Counted from the first letter of the stretch, positions 1-13,535 are shown. The stretch is 64,000 nt of DNA from Mesorhizobium sp. L-8-3 (GCF_016756615.1 NZ_AP023262.1:1362501-1426500); one strand, 5' to 3'. A program made the numbers and translations. The notes: generated from the letters alone by a model not told the origin.

Positions 1-277
1 AAAGAGAAGATTTGTTCGGACTTCACGTCCCGAGCATGATCGTTGAAGCAGTGGTCTTCGGACCATTGTGGATTGGGTCGTGTGTTGACGGATGTGATGT
101 GTCGCAAGGGACGCTCAAACCCTTGCCTATGATTGGCGGCTTAACCGCAGGCCACCGGACGGATCTCGAGAAGCTGGTCTTTTCTGCCAAACCATCGTTA
201 GGTGACGATCTCTGCGAGATCGCACTGTGGTGACGATCCCTTCGGGATCGCACTGAGATGGATATTGGCAATGAGAA
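1..277 (+). other. 16S-23S internal transcribed spacer (3' part)
   Basis: The window opens inside the spacer of an rRNA operon. No tRNA-Ile or tRNA-Ala gene is visible in this part, so if present they lie before the window. The last bases (about 271-285) are perfectly complementary over 15 nt to the bases just after the 23S gene (about 3150-3164), which is the expected precursor stem for RNase III processing. No coding signal is credible here. Confidence 0.85.
201..255 (+). repeat. two 27-nt hairpin repeats in the rRNA spacer
   Basis: Two adjacent 27-nt units (201-227 and 229-255) begin GGTGACGATC and end GATCGCACTG. Each folds into a hairpin. The tip differs (GATCTC-TGC-GAGATC versus GATCCC-TTC-GGGATC) so that a T-A pair is replaced by a C-G pair, keeping the stem intact. 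They lie just before the 23S precursor stem and may take part in rRNA processing, which is inference. Confidence 0.8.
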
Positions 278-3160
<2,883 letters not shown>

Positions 3161-3336
3161 TCATTTGCCTATGTCCATCGCTATCGCGATGGTTTGTCTG
3201 CCCTCACGGCAGTCCCTTCGGGACGCCTCCGGGCGGGGCGCGGCATCAGCCGCGACGGCCGGTCGGCCTTGCGAAGCTTCGCTTCGTTGGCCGTCAAGCC
3301 CTGAAAACAAACCAGCTTCTCTTCGTGCGTTTCGCC

Positions 3337-3454
3337 GACCTGGTGGTCATGGCGGAGCGGCTGCACCCGATCCCATTCCGAACTCGGCCGTGAAACGCTC
3401 CAGCGCTGATGGTACTTCGTCTCAAGACGCGGGAGAGTAGGTCGCCGCCAGGTC
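3337..3454 (+). rRNA. rrf: 5S ribosomal RNA
   Basis: About 117 nt with the classic 5S blocks: GACCTGGTGG at the start, CCCGATCCCATTCCGAACTC in the middle, and GGGAGAGTAGGTCG followed by CCGCCAGGTC at the end. The two ends pair to form helix I. It lies about 175 bp after the 23S gene; that spacer holds several GC-rich stems and no gene. Confidence 0.95.
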
Positions 3455-3526
3455 TGCAAAACGCACGTACAGAAATCTTCTCTCTATGGAAATTCCGTAG
3501 GCGAATGCCTACATAAAGCAGGTTGA

Positions 3527-5221
<1,695 letters not shown>

Positions 5222-5233
5222 AGAACAACCTCC

Positions 5234-5428
5234 CTATTCCGGGAGTCGCTTCCCGGCTTTGCACTTAGCTTCGGCTTCAATGAAGTCCTTTGCTGCCTGT
5301 CGCCCGAGCATGCGGACAAGTTCGACAAGGCGCGGATCAGGCTTGTTCGGATCGTAGGTCGGCAAGCGCTGTGATGGTTCGAGAACCACCCGCACTCTCT
5401 CAACTTCTGTCCTTCTAGGCCTAGCCAC
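5234..5428 (-). CDS. small basic protein upstream of the recombinase
   Basis: 64 residues, starting MARPRRTEVERVRVV and ending just 12 bp before the recombinase start, same strand, so the two are probably co-transcribed. It is rich in Arg and Lys with a proline-containing linker and a helical second half (about 30-55). I recognise no domain. Position and size would suit an accessory or directionality factor for the recombinase, but that is inference from context only. Start chosen as the ATG giving the compact frame; a longer overlapping frame extends upstream but has no protein-like composition. Confidence 0.55.
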   Translation of the reverse strand: MARPRRTEVERVRVVLEPSQRLPTYDPNKPDPRLVELVRMLGRQAAKDFIEAEAKCKAGKRLPE

Positions 5429-5758
5429 AAGGTGGTCCTCGCTCTCAAGCGAACCATTCCGCTCTTGGCTAAGTCTGGGCCGGAAACCCGCCGGATTGAA
5501 TGCGAAATTGAGTGCATGTCAGCGCCCTTCAGCGTATAGTGCAATCTCGTGGTGTGCCACATCGTATTCGAGCGTACCCGTCGCGGCGGGAAAAGCGAAT
5601 GCCAGCGTAAGAATACTTGAAATTTGCGGCGCGCGAATCTCCTCTGAGTAATTTTTTTGAGTGCATTGATCGCTACGACCGGCCCACTACCGTGCCCCAT
5701 CGTCGCGCTCCGGCCTTCCGATCAAGGGCGTCTGTCTGCTGATGAGCCTCGCCTACGG
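5429..5758. other. intergenic, no gene recognised
   Basis: About 330 bp between the small gene and the first tRNA-Arg 3' copy. It should contain the promoter for the small gene and recombinase on the minus strand. I see no protein with a known motif and no 5' half of a tRNA-Arg before position 5759. Confidence 0.5.
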
Positions 5759-5805
5759 ACTACGAATCTGGGGGTCAGGAGTTCGAATCTCTTCGGGCGC
5801 GCCAT
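5759..5805 (+). repeat. tRNA-Arg(ACG) 3' fragment, attachment-site copy 1
   Basis: 47 bp matching the 3' part of a tRNA-Arg: anticodon loop CTACGAA, 3' anticodon arm TCTGG, variable loop GGGTC, T arm AGGAG-TTCGAAT-CTCTT, acceptor strand CGGGCGC, discriminator G and CCA. The D arm and the matching 5' acceptor GCGCCCG are absent upstream, so this is not a functional tRNA gene. An identical 47-bp copy lies at 31677-31723 and a diverged one at 56454-56499, all in the same orientation. This is what integration of elements into a tRNA 3' end leaves behind. Confidence 0.85.
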
Positions 5806-5828
5806 AATTTCAATGACTTAGCGAGGTT

Positions 5829-5858
5829 CCGCAGACTAAAAGGATTTTTTAGTCTGCG
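5829..5858 (+). terminator. hairpin after tRNA-Arg copy 1
   Basis: CGCAGACTAAAA (5830-5841) and TTTTAGTCTGCG (5847-5858) are perfect inverted repeats with a short loop. This resembles a terminator that once ended the tRNA-Arg transcript. The same stem core recurs at 55929-55959. Confidence 0.6.
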
Positions 5859-6334
5859 AAAGCGCAAAGCCGTTCGTTGGCATCCGAGGCATCGCGACCC
5901 AACTCTGGGGCCCGTTTGAATCGCACATTGCCGTTGGGGTCTAGGGACTGCCCGCTGGCCTCTGGTTCAATGACACCCTGAAGGCCCCTCAGGCTTTCGT
6001 CTGGAGGGCATCGAACCTGAATTTCTGATCCGTTACAGTCGTTTTCGCCACGTATGATGAACGACCGCTATGCGCCGCCGCAAGTCGGTCGATGAAGGCT
6101 TCACCGCAAAACTGCCGAGCAACCTGCCAACCCTGATGACCCAGAGCATCCACTAAATCAGCCTGCTCGTTGTCCCAAGGTTTCTGACCACAGGCAATCG
6201 TGCTGCTTAGGTTGCTTAGGCGAGTTCTGCGGCCAACGCGACGGCCCCAACTTCTCGGTCAGACAAGAACATCTTCTTCCTCAGGCCAGACGGTGCCGGA
6301 GCGATCCGATATTCTCGCCGTGTGTGGAGGAACG
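5859..6334. other. left edge of the catabolic island, no gene recognised
   Basis: About 475 bp between the att hairpin and the first catabolic gene. It must hold the promoter of the operon starting at 6335. A frame in phase with the hydrolase extends back to 6200, but its 45 extra residues are arginine- and serine-rich and have no good ribosome binding site. Confidence 0.45.
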
Positions 6335-7468
6335 ATGCTGACACGAAGTGAACATCCCGGACCCCGTTCGATTGACGACGCGAAGAAGTGGATGCTGGCG
6401 AAGCTGGAGGCCCGCGTCCACCCAATGGGGCTGACCAACGTCGCGGCAACGAAGGAGGTCATTGCGGAACTGAGAGGCCTCGACGGTGCCAATTGGGCAG
6501 CGGCATGGGTTGGAAGGGGGGACTGCTACGCGGGGGAGGCCAGGTCCGCGGAGAACCGCGGCGACGACGCGGCTGCGCGCGACGCCTGGTACCAAGCCTA
6601 CGCGTTCTATTTCATGGGGCGCTTTCCGTGCCCGAACCATCCCGACAAGCTCGCCAGCTATCAAAAGGAACTCGACGCCTACCGCAGGTTTGGTCGCCAT
6701 GCCGCGCCGAAGATCGAGGTGGTGAGCATCCCGTTCGCCGGGCGTGACGGCGAGGGGTCTGAGATCACCTTCTACGTGCGCATGCCCGTCGACGTCGAGA
6801 ATCCGCCCGTAATTGTCATGTGGGGCGGTGTGGATGCCTGGAAGGAGGAGATGACCATCCTTACCGAAGGCATCGCGAAGCATGGTATTGCAACCATCGC
6901 GCTGGATAATGTCGGCACGGGCCAATCGCCGATCATGGCCGGACCCGATGGTGAGCGCCAGTTCATCCCATTGTTCGACTGGGTGGAACGCTGCGGCCGC
7001 TTCGATGCCGCGCGCATGGCGATCGTCGGTCGTTCCTTTGGCGGATACTGGGCTACCAAGCTCGCCCACCTGATGCCCGAACGGTTTCGTGCGGCGGTGA
7101 ACTGGGGCGGTGGCGCGCACTTCATGTTCCAGCCCGACTGGGTCGAGAAATCGCGCTATCCCGACAGCTACCTGATGGAACTGGTGGAGACGCGCAGCCG
7201 GATGCTCGGCGCGACGACTGACGAGGAATACATCGAGGGCTTCCGCCAGCTATCGCTTCTCGACCAGGGGCTGCTGGACCGACCCTGCGCGCCGATGCTG
7301 CTGATCAATGGCAAGGACGACACGCAGTGTCCGATCAGGGACATCGAACTGCTGACCGAGCACGGCGATCCGAAATCGGTTCGCCTGTTCCTCGGACGCG
7401 GCCATATGGGCTTCGGCCCGGACACGGTTCCCACAATCATCCGCTGGCTCTCGCGCCAGCTCGTATGA
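6335..7468 (+). CDS. alpha/beta hydrolase (FrsA / 2,6-dihydroxypseudooxynicotine hydrolase-like)
   Basis: 377 residues. An all-helical N-terminal cap (about 1-125) precedes an alpha/beta-hydrolase domain with the nucleophile elbow GRSFGG (about residues 230-235), a probable acid in NGKDD (about 327-331) and the catalytic His in GRGHMGFG (about 354). This two-domain shape is shared by FrsA-type esterases and the C-C hydrolase of nicotine breakdown. It is expected to cleave an ester, lactone or carbon-carbon bond in an aromatic degradation product. The start at 6335 has GGAGG 5 nt upstream. It is the first gene of a run of co-directional genes ending at 17624. A paralogue lies at 23059-24282. 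The substrate is not determinable. Confidence 0.85.
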   Translation: MLTRSEHPGPRSIDDAKKWMLAKLEARVHPMGLTNVAATKEVIAELRGLDGANWAAAWVGRGDCYAGEARSAENRGDDAAARDAWYQAYAFYFMGRFPCPNHPDKLASYQKELDAYRRFGRHAAPKIEVVSIPFAGRDGEGSEITFYVRMPVDVENPPVIVMWGGVDAWKEEMTILTEGIAKHGIATIALDNVGTGQSPIMAGPDGERQFIPLFDWVERCGRFDAARMAIVGRSFGGYWATKLAHLMPERFRAAVNWGGGAHFMFQPDWVEKSRYPDSYLMELVETRSRMLGATTDEEYIEGFRQLSLLDQGLLDRPCAPMLLINGKDDTQCPIRDIELLTEHGDPKSVRLFLGRGHMGFGPDTVPTIIRWLSRQLV

Positions 7469-7490
7469 CCTACGACCTGGAGGCGCCGCA

Positions 7491-7799
7491 ATGGCCAACT
7501 GGCAGGAAATGATGCCCAGCACCCGGGCCTATCTCATGGACAAGGTGCTCTATGAACTTCACCACAAGCCGGACCATCTCGAAGCCTACAGGCAAGACGC
7601 GGATGCCTATCTTGCGCGTTTCCGGCTACCGCCGGATCTCGCCCGCTGCATCAAGGAGAACGACGTTGCCGAGATGTACCTCAGCGGCGTCAACCCCTAT
7701 CTGCTGCGCGCCCATTGCATCGGGGTGAAGATCCCCGAGGACGTGTCGCTTGCCGCCCTGCGCAGCCTTCTCGACAACGAGGACTACAACAATGGCTGA
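7491..7799 (+). CDS. LigA-type small subunit of an extradiol dioxygenase
   Basis: 102 residues of helical sequence like the alpha subunit of protocatechuate 4,5-dioxygenase (LigA): it starts MANWQEMMPSTRAYLMDK and has the central block LPPDLARCIKENDVAEMYLSGVN that caps the active site of the large subunit. The stop overlaps the start of the following LigB-like gene (AATGGCTGA), so the two subunits are translationally coupled. LigA proteins have no catalytic residues of their own and close the metal site of LigB. The aromatic substrate could be protocatechuate, gallate or another catechol-like ring. Confidence 0.85.
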   Translation: MANWQEMMPSTRAYLMDKVLYELHHKPDHLEAYRQDADAYLARFRLPPDLARCIKENDVAEMYLSGVNPYLLRAHCIGVKIPEDVSLAALRSLLDNEDYNNG

Positions 7800-8613
7800 G
7801 ATCACCGGCATCTACACGGCATCCCATACTCCCGTGATGCTCAACTTTCCTGACCGCATTCCGGCGCAGTTGCGCGAGGAGATCTTCGCCGCTTACAGGG
7901 CGATGGGTGCCGACTTCATGTCCGGCAAGCCCGATGCGCTCCTCGTGCTGTCGAACGACCATCTGCACAACTTCTTCCTCGACAACTTCCCGGCCTTCTG
8001 TTTCGGCTGCGCCGAAAGCTACGAGAGCCCGATCGAGCACTGGCTGCACGCCAAACGCCGCACCTTTGCCGGGGACCAGCGTTTCGGGTCATTCCTGATG
8101 CAGCGTGCACTGGAGAGCGACTTCGATCCGTCCTTCTCGATGGAGATGGTGCTGGACCATGGTTCGCTGACGCCGCTCGAGCTTGCCGGGCTGGACCCCG
8201 ATCTTCCGATCGTGCCGGTGCTTATCAATTGCGTGCAGCCGCCGATGCCGACGATGCGCCGATCCTACCGGCTGGGTCAGTTCCTTGGCAAGGCGATCGC
8301 CGAATATGACGGGGTGCAACGCGTGGCGATCCTCGCCACCGGCGGCATCAGCCACGACATCGCCACGCCGCGCATGGGTATGGTCAACCAGGAATTCGAC
8401 GAGACCTTCCTTGGCCTGATGGAGGCGGGCGATATCGACGGTACGATCACCTACGCAACCGATTTCGTTCACACAGCCGGCAATGGCTGCGAGGAGATCC
8501 GGATGTGGATGGCCGCGATGGGCGCGGCCAACGGCGCCCGCTATCGACGCACCTACTACAAGGCGGTGAACGACTGGTACACCGGTATCGGCATCGGTCG
8601 GTTCGAGGTCTGA
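7792..8613 (+). CDS. class III extradiol ring-cleavage dioxygenase, LigB-type catalytic subunit
   Basis: 273 residues. The non-haem Fe(II) site fits the LigB family: His12 in TASHTPVM, His57/His59 in SNDHLHNF, and a conserved later half with ATGGISHD (about 182-189). The enzyme would open a catechol-type ring next to, not between, the hydroxyls, using O2. It starts at the ATG that overlaps the LigA-like stop, and the next gene follows after 4 bp. Length is slightly below the roughly 300 of LigB itself. Known relatives act on protocatechuate, gallate and substituted catechols; a specific substrate cannot be assigned. Confidence 0.85.
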   Translation: MAEITGIYTASHTPVMLNFPDRIPAQLREEIFAAYRAMGADFMSGKPDALLVLSNDHLHNFFLDNFPAFCFGCAESYESPIEHWLHAKRRTFAGDQRFGSFLMQRALESDFDPSFSMEMVLDHGSLTPLELAGLDPDLPIVPVLINCVQPPMPTMRRSYRLGQFLGKAIAEYDGVQRVAILATGGISHDIATPRMGMVNQEFDETFLGLMEAGDIDGTITYATDFVHTAGNGCEEIRMWMAAMGAANGARYRRTYYKAVNDWYTGIGIGRFEV

Positions 8614-8617
8614 TCCG

Positions 8618-9754
8618 GTGGCGCAGGCAAACGGAAAGGGCGCTGCGTCGGCGCTGGTCATCGGAGGCGGCATCGCCGGCATGTCGGCCGCCCTGTCCCT
8701 GACTGAGGCCGGTGTAAAGGTGCGCCTGATCGACCGCGACCCCCAGTGGCGGGTTTACGGAGCGGGTATCACCATCACCGGACCGACGCTCAGGGTGATG
8801 AAGCGGCTTGGCATCCTGGAAGACGCGCTGAGGGAAGGACATGCCGCCGATGGCCTCCTCGCCTGCGACGTTGAAGGTAACGTGGTCGCCGAAATCGGCA
8901 CCAATGGCGTGGATGGAGGAGAGTATCCGGGTGCCGGCGGTATCATGCGCCCCACGCTGCACGGTATTCTCGCCGCGCGCGTCCGTGCGGCTGGGATTGA
9001 CGTCTTGCTGGGCCGCCGTGTCACCGAGATCGCTCCGGGGCGGCCTAAGCGCGTGATCTTCGACGATGGCACCCTTGGCAGCTACGATCTCGTCGTCGGC
9101 GCAGACGGCATTTTCTCGGACACGCGGCGGATGTTGTTTCCCGAGGTAGGTGCACCGCAATATGTGGGGCAGGTGTGCTGGCGCCTGATGACCAAGCGCG
9201 ACCCGCGTATAGAACGGCGCACCTATTTCCTGGGAGGTCCGTGCAAAGTCGGCATGAATCCGGTCTCGTCGGCCGAGATGTACATGTTCTTGCTGGAGCC
9301 ACAGGCTCAGTTTCAACGGGTCGCGGACGACAAGTTGCACATTCGCCTGAACGAACTGATGGAGCCGTATGGCGGGGTGGTTGGGGCAACGCGGGAGAAG
9401 TTGAGCCCGGAGTCCAACATCGTAGCGCGTCCCCTTGAGACGGTATTTGTGCCAAAGCCCTGGCATCGCGATCGCGTGTTGCTGATCGGCGATGCCGCCC
9501 ACGCGACCACGCCGCAACTTGCCTCAGGCGCGGGCATGGCGATGGAAGATGGCGTCGTCCTGGGCGAATGCATCGCCTTCAGTCCCGACATAGATGAGGC
9601 ACTGGCTCTATTCATGCAGCGCCGCTTCGACCGCTGTGCGCTGGTCGTGGACAAGTCGCTGACGCTCGGGCGCCTGGAGAAGAGCGGCGCGACGCCGCTG
9701 GAACAGGTGCGGGTCGTGGAAGACGCCCTGCGCCAGCTCAACCAGGCCTATTGA
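8618..9754 (+). CDS. FAD-dependent aromatic monooxygenase
   Basis: 378 residues with GTG start. The Rossmann FAD motif VIGGGIAGMSAALSL is near residue 15, a GADGIFSDTRR (DG) motif near 160, and the second FAD motif GDAAHATTPQLASGAG near 290, as in the 4-hydroxybenzoate / salicylate / 6-hydroxynicotinate hydroxylase group. It would hydroxylate an aromatic ring using NAD(P)H and O2, plausibly making the diol cleaved by the LigAB-type dioxygenase encoded just before. A paralogue is at 25619-26749. The 4-bp gap on one side and 9-bp gap on the other support one operon. Confidence 0.88.
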   Translation: MAQANGKGAASALVIGGGIAGMSAALSLTEAGVKVRLIDRDPQWRVYGAGITITGPTLRVMKRLGILEDALREGHAADGLLACDVEGNVVAEIGTNGVDGGEYPGAGGIMRPTLHGILAARVRAAGIDVLLGRRVTEIAPGRPKRVIFDDGTLGSYDLVVGADGIFSDTRRMLFPEVGAPQYVGQVCWRLMTKRDPRIERRTYFLGGPCKVGMNPVSSAEMYMFLLEPQAQFQRVADDKLHIRLNELMEPYGGVVGATREKLSPESNIVARPLETVFVPKPWHRDRVLLIGDAAHATTPQLASGAGMAMEDGVVLGECIAFSPDIDEALALFMQRRFDRCALVVDKSLTLGRLEKSGATPLEQVRVVEDALRQLNQAY

Positions 9755-9763
9755 GGAGCGCCG

Positions 9764-10534
9764 ATGTTCACGCACACGAATGCGCATGTGCTCCATACTA
9801 TCGTTGCCGGAGATCGCAGCAACCCGCCTGTGGTTCTGCTTCATTCGCTCGGCACATCCGCGGCCTTGTGGGAAGCCCAGGCGGAGATTCTTGCCTACGA
9901 CCACTTCGTCATCCGTCCCGAGTTTCGCGGGCATGGGCTTTCCGAGGAAAGCCGCGATACGCTGACGATCGAATTGCTGGCCGATGACGTGGTGGCAATT
10001 CTCAACGGCATGGGCGTCGAGAACTTCGCGCTGGCCGGCGTGTCGATCGGCGGCATGGTGGCCCAGGTCGTTGCCGCCAACGCCGCGGGACGGGTGCGGG
10101 CATTGGCAATCTTCGACAGTTCGATAGCGAGCCTCGACCCCGCCATGTGGCGAAACCGCGCCGCCAAGATCCGCGCAGACGGATTGTCCAGCATCACGGA
10201 GGCCGTGCTGTCCCGCTGGATCACGGACGAAGCGCGCGGCACGCCCGCGGCGGCGGGGCTGCGGCGCATGCTGGAATTGACCACGGACGAGGGTTACGCG
10301 GCCGGTTGCGATGCGCTGGCGGTGGCCGATTGCAGAGCCGCGACATCGGCGCTCGAACTGCCGACGGTCGTGGCGGTCGGAAGCGAAGACACCGCGACTC
10401 CGCCGGCAGCCGCCCGCGTTCTGGCTGAAGCGATACCGGGTGCGCGACTGCGCATGATTGAGGGTGCCGCGCATCTTCCGATGTTTGAGCGGTCAGATGC
10501 GGTCACGGACGTTTTGCGAGAAGCATTCGCCTGA
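9764..10534 (+). CDS. alpha/beta hydrolase, 3-oxoadipate enol-lactonase-like
   Basis: 256 residues, the size of PcaD. The oxyanion region VVLLHSLGTSAALW (about 23-36), the nucleophile elbow GVSIGGM (Ser near 94), the acid in VGSEDTATPP (about 207) and the histidine in GAAHLPMFER (about 235) form a complete catalytic triad. By family it opens an enol-lactone or related cyclic ester during aromatic breakdown. The ATG follows GAGGAG. An AEI-type esterase with another substrate remains possible. Confidence 0.82.
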   Translation: MFTHTNAHVLHTIVAGDRSNPPVVLLHSLGTSAALWEAQAEILAYDHFVIRPEFRGHGLSEESRDTLTIELLADDVVAILNGMGVENFALAGVSIGGMVAQVVAANAAGRVRALAIFDSSIASLDPAMWRNRAAKIRADGLSSITEAVLSRWITDEARGTPAAAGLRRMLELTTDEGYAAGCDALAVADCRAATSALELPTVVAVGSEDTATPPAAARVLAEAIPGARLRMIEGAAHLPMFERSDAVTDVLREAFA

Positions 10535-10587
10535 CGCGCTTGTCGGCCCGCAGGAGGCGCGCCGGTGTTCATGATTGGGAGGAAATG

Positions 10588-11583
10588 ATGAAACCAACTG
10601 CAACAATTCTGGCCGCCGCTATCGCTTCGATCCTTTGCGGGACTGCCTGGGCGGAACCGCAAAAGATCAGACTGGCTTCGCCCGCGCCAGGCCCCGCCGC
10701 GATCAACGGGTTCTTTGCACGTTGGGCCGAAGACGTAACCGCGGCAAGCGATGCTACCCTGACGGTCGAATTCGTACCGGGCGGCGTGCTGGGTCGCGAG
10801 GGCCAGCTCCTGGACCGCGTGGCTGCCGGGCTCATCGAAATGGCGTGGGACTTCCAGGGCTATTATCCCGGTAAATATCCGCGCAGCGCGGTCGCCGAAC
10901 AGCCATTCCAGTTCGAGACGGCCGAACAGGGCTCGGTCGCCCTGCAGAGGGTCTATGAGGCCGGCCTTCTGGCGGGCGAGTATGACGACGTGAAGGTAGT
11001 CGGGCTGTTCACCTTTCCCAACGCGTCGCTGATGTTGAAAGAGAGGCTGGACGACCTTGCCGGTCTCAAAGGCCGCAAGATCACGGCGCAGAATCCCACC
11101 ATGCAGGCCGCGGCTGAACATCTGGGCGGGGTCGCGCTGAACCTGCCGATACCCGATTGGTATCCCTCGCTCGACAGAGGCGTTATCGACGGCGCCATCG
11201 TCACCTTTACCGCGGTTCCGGCCTTCCGGTTGAACGAGGTGATGACCGAATTCATCGATATCCGGTTGGGTGGCAATCCCGGCATGTTCGTCATGAACCG
11301 GGGCGCCTATGACGCTCTTCCGGAGAAAGCCAGGGCTGCCCTGGATGCGCATGCGGGCGAGATGTTCGCGCGCGGAATGGGCAAGTTCCTTGAGAAACTC
11401 AACGAGAAGAGCAAGGGTCTTGCGGCACAGGGAAACAACCGTGTCGTCACGCTGGACGACGCGACGGCAACCGAGTGGCAGGAGAAGGTCGCACCGCTGA
11501 CCGAGGCCTGGCTTGCACGGGATCCCTCCCACGCGGCGATCCGCGATGCCTTTCTGAAGGAGGCGGGCCGTGACAGTGACTGA
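10588..11583 (+). CDS. TRAP transporter substrate-binding protein (DctP family)
   Basis: 331 residues with a cleavable signal peptide (KPTATILAAAIASILCG, then AWAEP), so the product is periplasmic. The mature part starts KIRLASPAPG and contains the DctP-type hinge and ligand block GRKITAQNPTMQ and the segment WYPSLDRGVIDGAI. It captures a carboxylated substrate and hands it to the fused membrane protein that overlaps its 3' end. Two ATGs (10585, 10588) follow GGGAGGA; the second has the better spacing. A second binding protein of this family is at 19812-20786. Confidence 0.87.
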   Translation: MKPTATILAAAIASILCGTAWAEPQKIRLASPAPGPAAINGFFARWAEDVTAASDATLTVEFVPGGVLGREGQLLDRVAAGLIEMAWDFQGYYPGKYPRSAVAEQPFQFETAEQGSVALQRVYEAGLLAGEYDDVKVVGLFTFPNASLMLKERLDDLAGLKGRKITAQNPTMQAAAEHLGGVALNLPIPDWYPSLDRGVIDGAIVTFTAVPAFRLNEVMTEFIDIRLGGNPGMFVMNRGAYDALPEKARAALDAHAGEMFARGMGKFLEKLNEKSKGLAAQGNNRVVTLDDATATEWQEKVAPLTEAWLARDPSHAAIRDAFLKEAGRDSD

Positions 11584-13495
11584 CATCTATCGCTTGCAGC
11601 GGGTGTTTCCGACAATCGAGCAGGCCACGCGAATTCTCGCATCGGCTGGCGTACTCGTCATCATCGGTATTGCCTTCCTAACGCTGCTTGACGTCGGCTT
11701 GCGGGCTGTATTCTCGACAACGATCCGCGGATTGAACGAGATCCTGATCCTTGTGCTGGGCGTCTCCATAGCGGCCTGCCTTCCTTCCGGCTGCGCGCGG
11801 GCTGTGCATCTTGCGGTCGACATGCTCACGTCGGTCCTGCCGGGACCGGCGAGCAGGGCGCTCAGACTTTCTGCGGCCCTTCTGTTGATGCTGTTTCTGG
11901 CATTGGCCGGCGGTGAACTCTTCCGGGTCGCGGTGACCTATGATCTGCGCAACCAGGCGTCGATCATCCTCGGCGTGCAGGTGGCGCCGTTCTACTACAC
12001 CATGGCAGGGCTTCTTCTTCTTTGCGTTCCGGTTCAGGCGTTGCATGTCATTGATGCCGGAGCTGCGATCGTCCGGAGCGGAGCCGCCGCGCGGTGGGTT
12101 CCGGAGCTGATACCCGCATTGATCGTCCTGGCAGTGGCTTTGGCGGTCTGGCTCGATGCGACCAACCTCCTGCCGGGTGTGTCGACTCTGCGCGGGATGC
12201 AGGCAGGGGTGGCGGCGCTCATCTTCTTCGGCCTGATGTGGGTATTGATGCTGCTGGCGGTGCCTCTGGCCGCAGCGATGGGCCTCGTCGGCTTCTTCGG
12301 TGTGGCGGTGCTCGTGGGGGTAGGACCTGCCGGCACGGTCGTTGGGAGTGAAACCGCGAAATTCCTTACCAGCGAGACGCTGGCGGTCCTGCCACTGTTT
12401 CTCCTTATGGGGAGCTTTGCGTCGGTAGCAGGTCTGTCCTCCGACATCTATCGCTTCGCATTCCAACTGTTGAAGCCGCTGCGTGGCTCGCTTGCCCACG
12501 CAACGATTGCGGGCTGCGCGGGTTTTGGTGCGCTCACGGGGTCGTCGCTCGCCACCGCTGCTACCTTCGGCAAGGTTGCGCTCCCTGAGATGCGGGCGCG
12601 CAACTACAGCCCCGCCCTGGCCGCGGGCAGCGTCGCAGCCGGGGGTACGCTGGGCAGCCTGGTTCCCCCATCGACGGCTCTCATCCTCTTCGCCCTGTTG
12701 TCCGAACAGTCGATCGGACAACTTTTCATGGCGGCGATTGGCCCGGCGATCCTCGCCATCGCTCTCTACCTCTTTGCCATTTGGGCATTGCTGCGGCTTC
12801 GGCCTGAGATAGCCCCCGCCGGCACGCGCATCGACCCGCCCGCACTGTTTGCCGCTGCGCGGTCCTGCATTGGGGCGGTCGTCCTGTTTGGTACGGTGAT
12901 CGGCGGGATCTACAGCGGCATCTTCACCGACACTGAAGCAGCTTCCGTCGGCGCGGTCGGGGCATTTCTCTTTGCGTTTTTCCGCGGCCGCCTAACCGGC
13001 GACAGCCTGTGGCGGGTACTGGCCGAGACCACGACGACAATCGCGCTGATCTATACGCTCATCTTTGGCGCAGTGACCTTCTCGTTCCTGATCGCGTTTA
13101 CCCAGGTTCCGGCATTGCTGTCTGCCTGGATCGTCGATCTGGGCGCCGGCCCGATAGTCGTCGTCCTGCTGCTTGTCCTCGTCTACCTCATCCTGGGAAT
13201 GGTAATGGATTCCTACGCGATGATGGTGATCACAGTGCCAATCTTCCTGCCCCTGATCATCCAGATGGGGTTCGACCCGATCTGGTGGGGTGTGGTGACG
13301 GTGGTCTGCGTGGAGATGGGCATGATCACCCCGCCGTTTGGCATGAACATCTTCATGCTGAACTCCATCGACAAGAACTTGCGCCTGCCAACGATCTACC
13401 GGGGCGTGATGCCGTTCGTTCTGGTTGATCTCGTCAAGCTCGGCATTCTGATCGCGCTGCCTGCGCTCGCGCTTTGGCTGCCGGCGCGGATGTGA
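11570..13495 (+). CDS. fused TRAP transporter permease (DctQ-DctM)
   Basis: 641 residues with many membrane segments. The first ~170 residues are the small DctQ part (four helices) and the rest is the large DctM part, with conserved GSFASVAGLSSDIYR, GSLVPPSTALILFALLSEQSI and TPPFGMNIFMLNS. The fused form imports a dicarboxylate-like or aromatic acid with Na+ or H+. It starts at GTG 11570, preceded by AAGGAGG, and overlaps the binding-protein gene by 14 bp. The same permease could also serve the second binding protein at 19812, which has no permease of its own nearby. Confidence 0.9.
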   Translation: MTVTDIYRLQRVFPTIEQATRILASAGVLVIIGIAFLTLLDVGLRAVFSTTIRGLNEILILVLGVSIAACLPSGCARAVHLAVDMLTSVLPGPASRALRLSAALLLMLFLALAGGELFRVAVTYDLRNQASIILGVQVAPFYYTMAGLLLLCVPVQALHVIDAGAAIVRSGAAARWVPELIPALIVLAVALAVWLDATNLLPGVSTLRGMQAGVAALIFFGLMWVLMLLAVPLAAAMGLVGFFGVAVLVGVGPAGTVVGSETAKFLTSETLAVLPLFLLMGSFASVAGLSSDIYRFAFQLLKPLRGSLAHATIAGCAGFGALTGSSLATAATFGKVALPEMRARNYSPALAAGSVAAGGTLGSLVPPSTALILFALLSEQSIGQLFMAAIGPAILAIALYLFAIWALLRLRPEIAPAGTRIDPPALFAAARSCIGAVVLFGTVIGGIYSGIFTDTEAASVGAVGAFLFAFFRGRLTGDSLWRVLAETTTTIALIYTLIFGAVTFSFLIAFTQVPALLSAWIVDLGAGPIVVVLLLVLVYLILGMVMDSYAMMVITVPIFLPLIIQMGFDPIWWGVVTVVCVEMGMITPPFGMNIFMLNSIDKNLRLPTIYRGVMPFVLVDLVKLGILIALPALALWLPARM

Positions 13496-13535
13496 GCCGC
13501 CGCATGTCGACGGCGATGTCCGGAGGAGAGACAAC

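Noticed and set aside
5700..5810. An intact tRNA-Arg at attachment copy 1
   Set aside because: Only the 3' part from the anticodon loop on is present. The upstream bases give a partial anticodon stem but no D arm and no GCGCCCG acceptor strand.
6200..6334. Longer start for the first hydrolase (45 extra residues)
   Set aside because: The extension is arginine- and serine-rich and has no good ribosome binding site, while the ATG at 6335 has GGAGG.
11678..12721. Long minus-strand frame opposite the TRAP permease
   Set aside because: It is antisense to conserved membrane segments, is rich in Arg, Gln and His and has no motif. Similar antisense frames occur under most GC-rich genes here.
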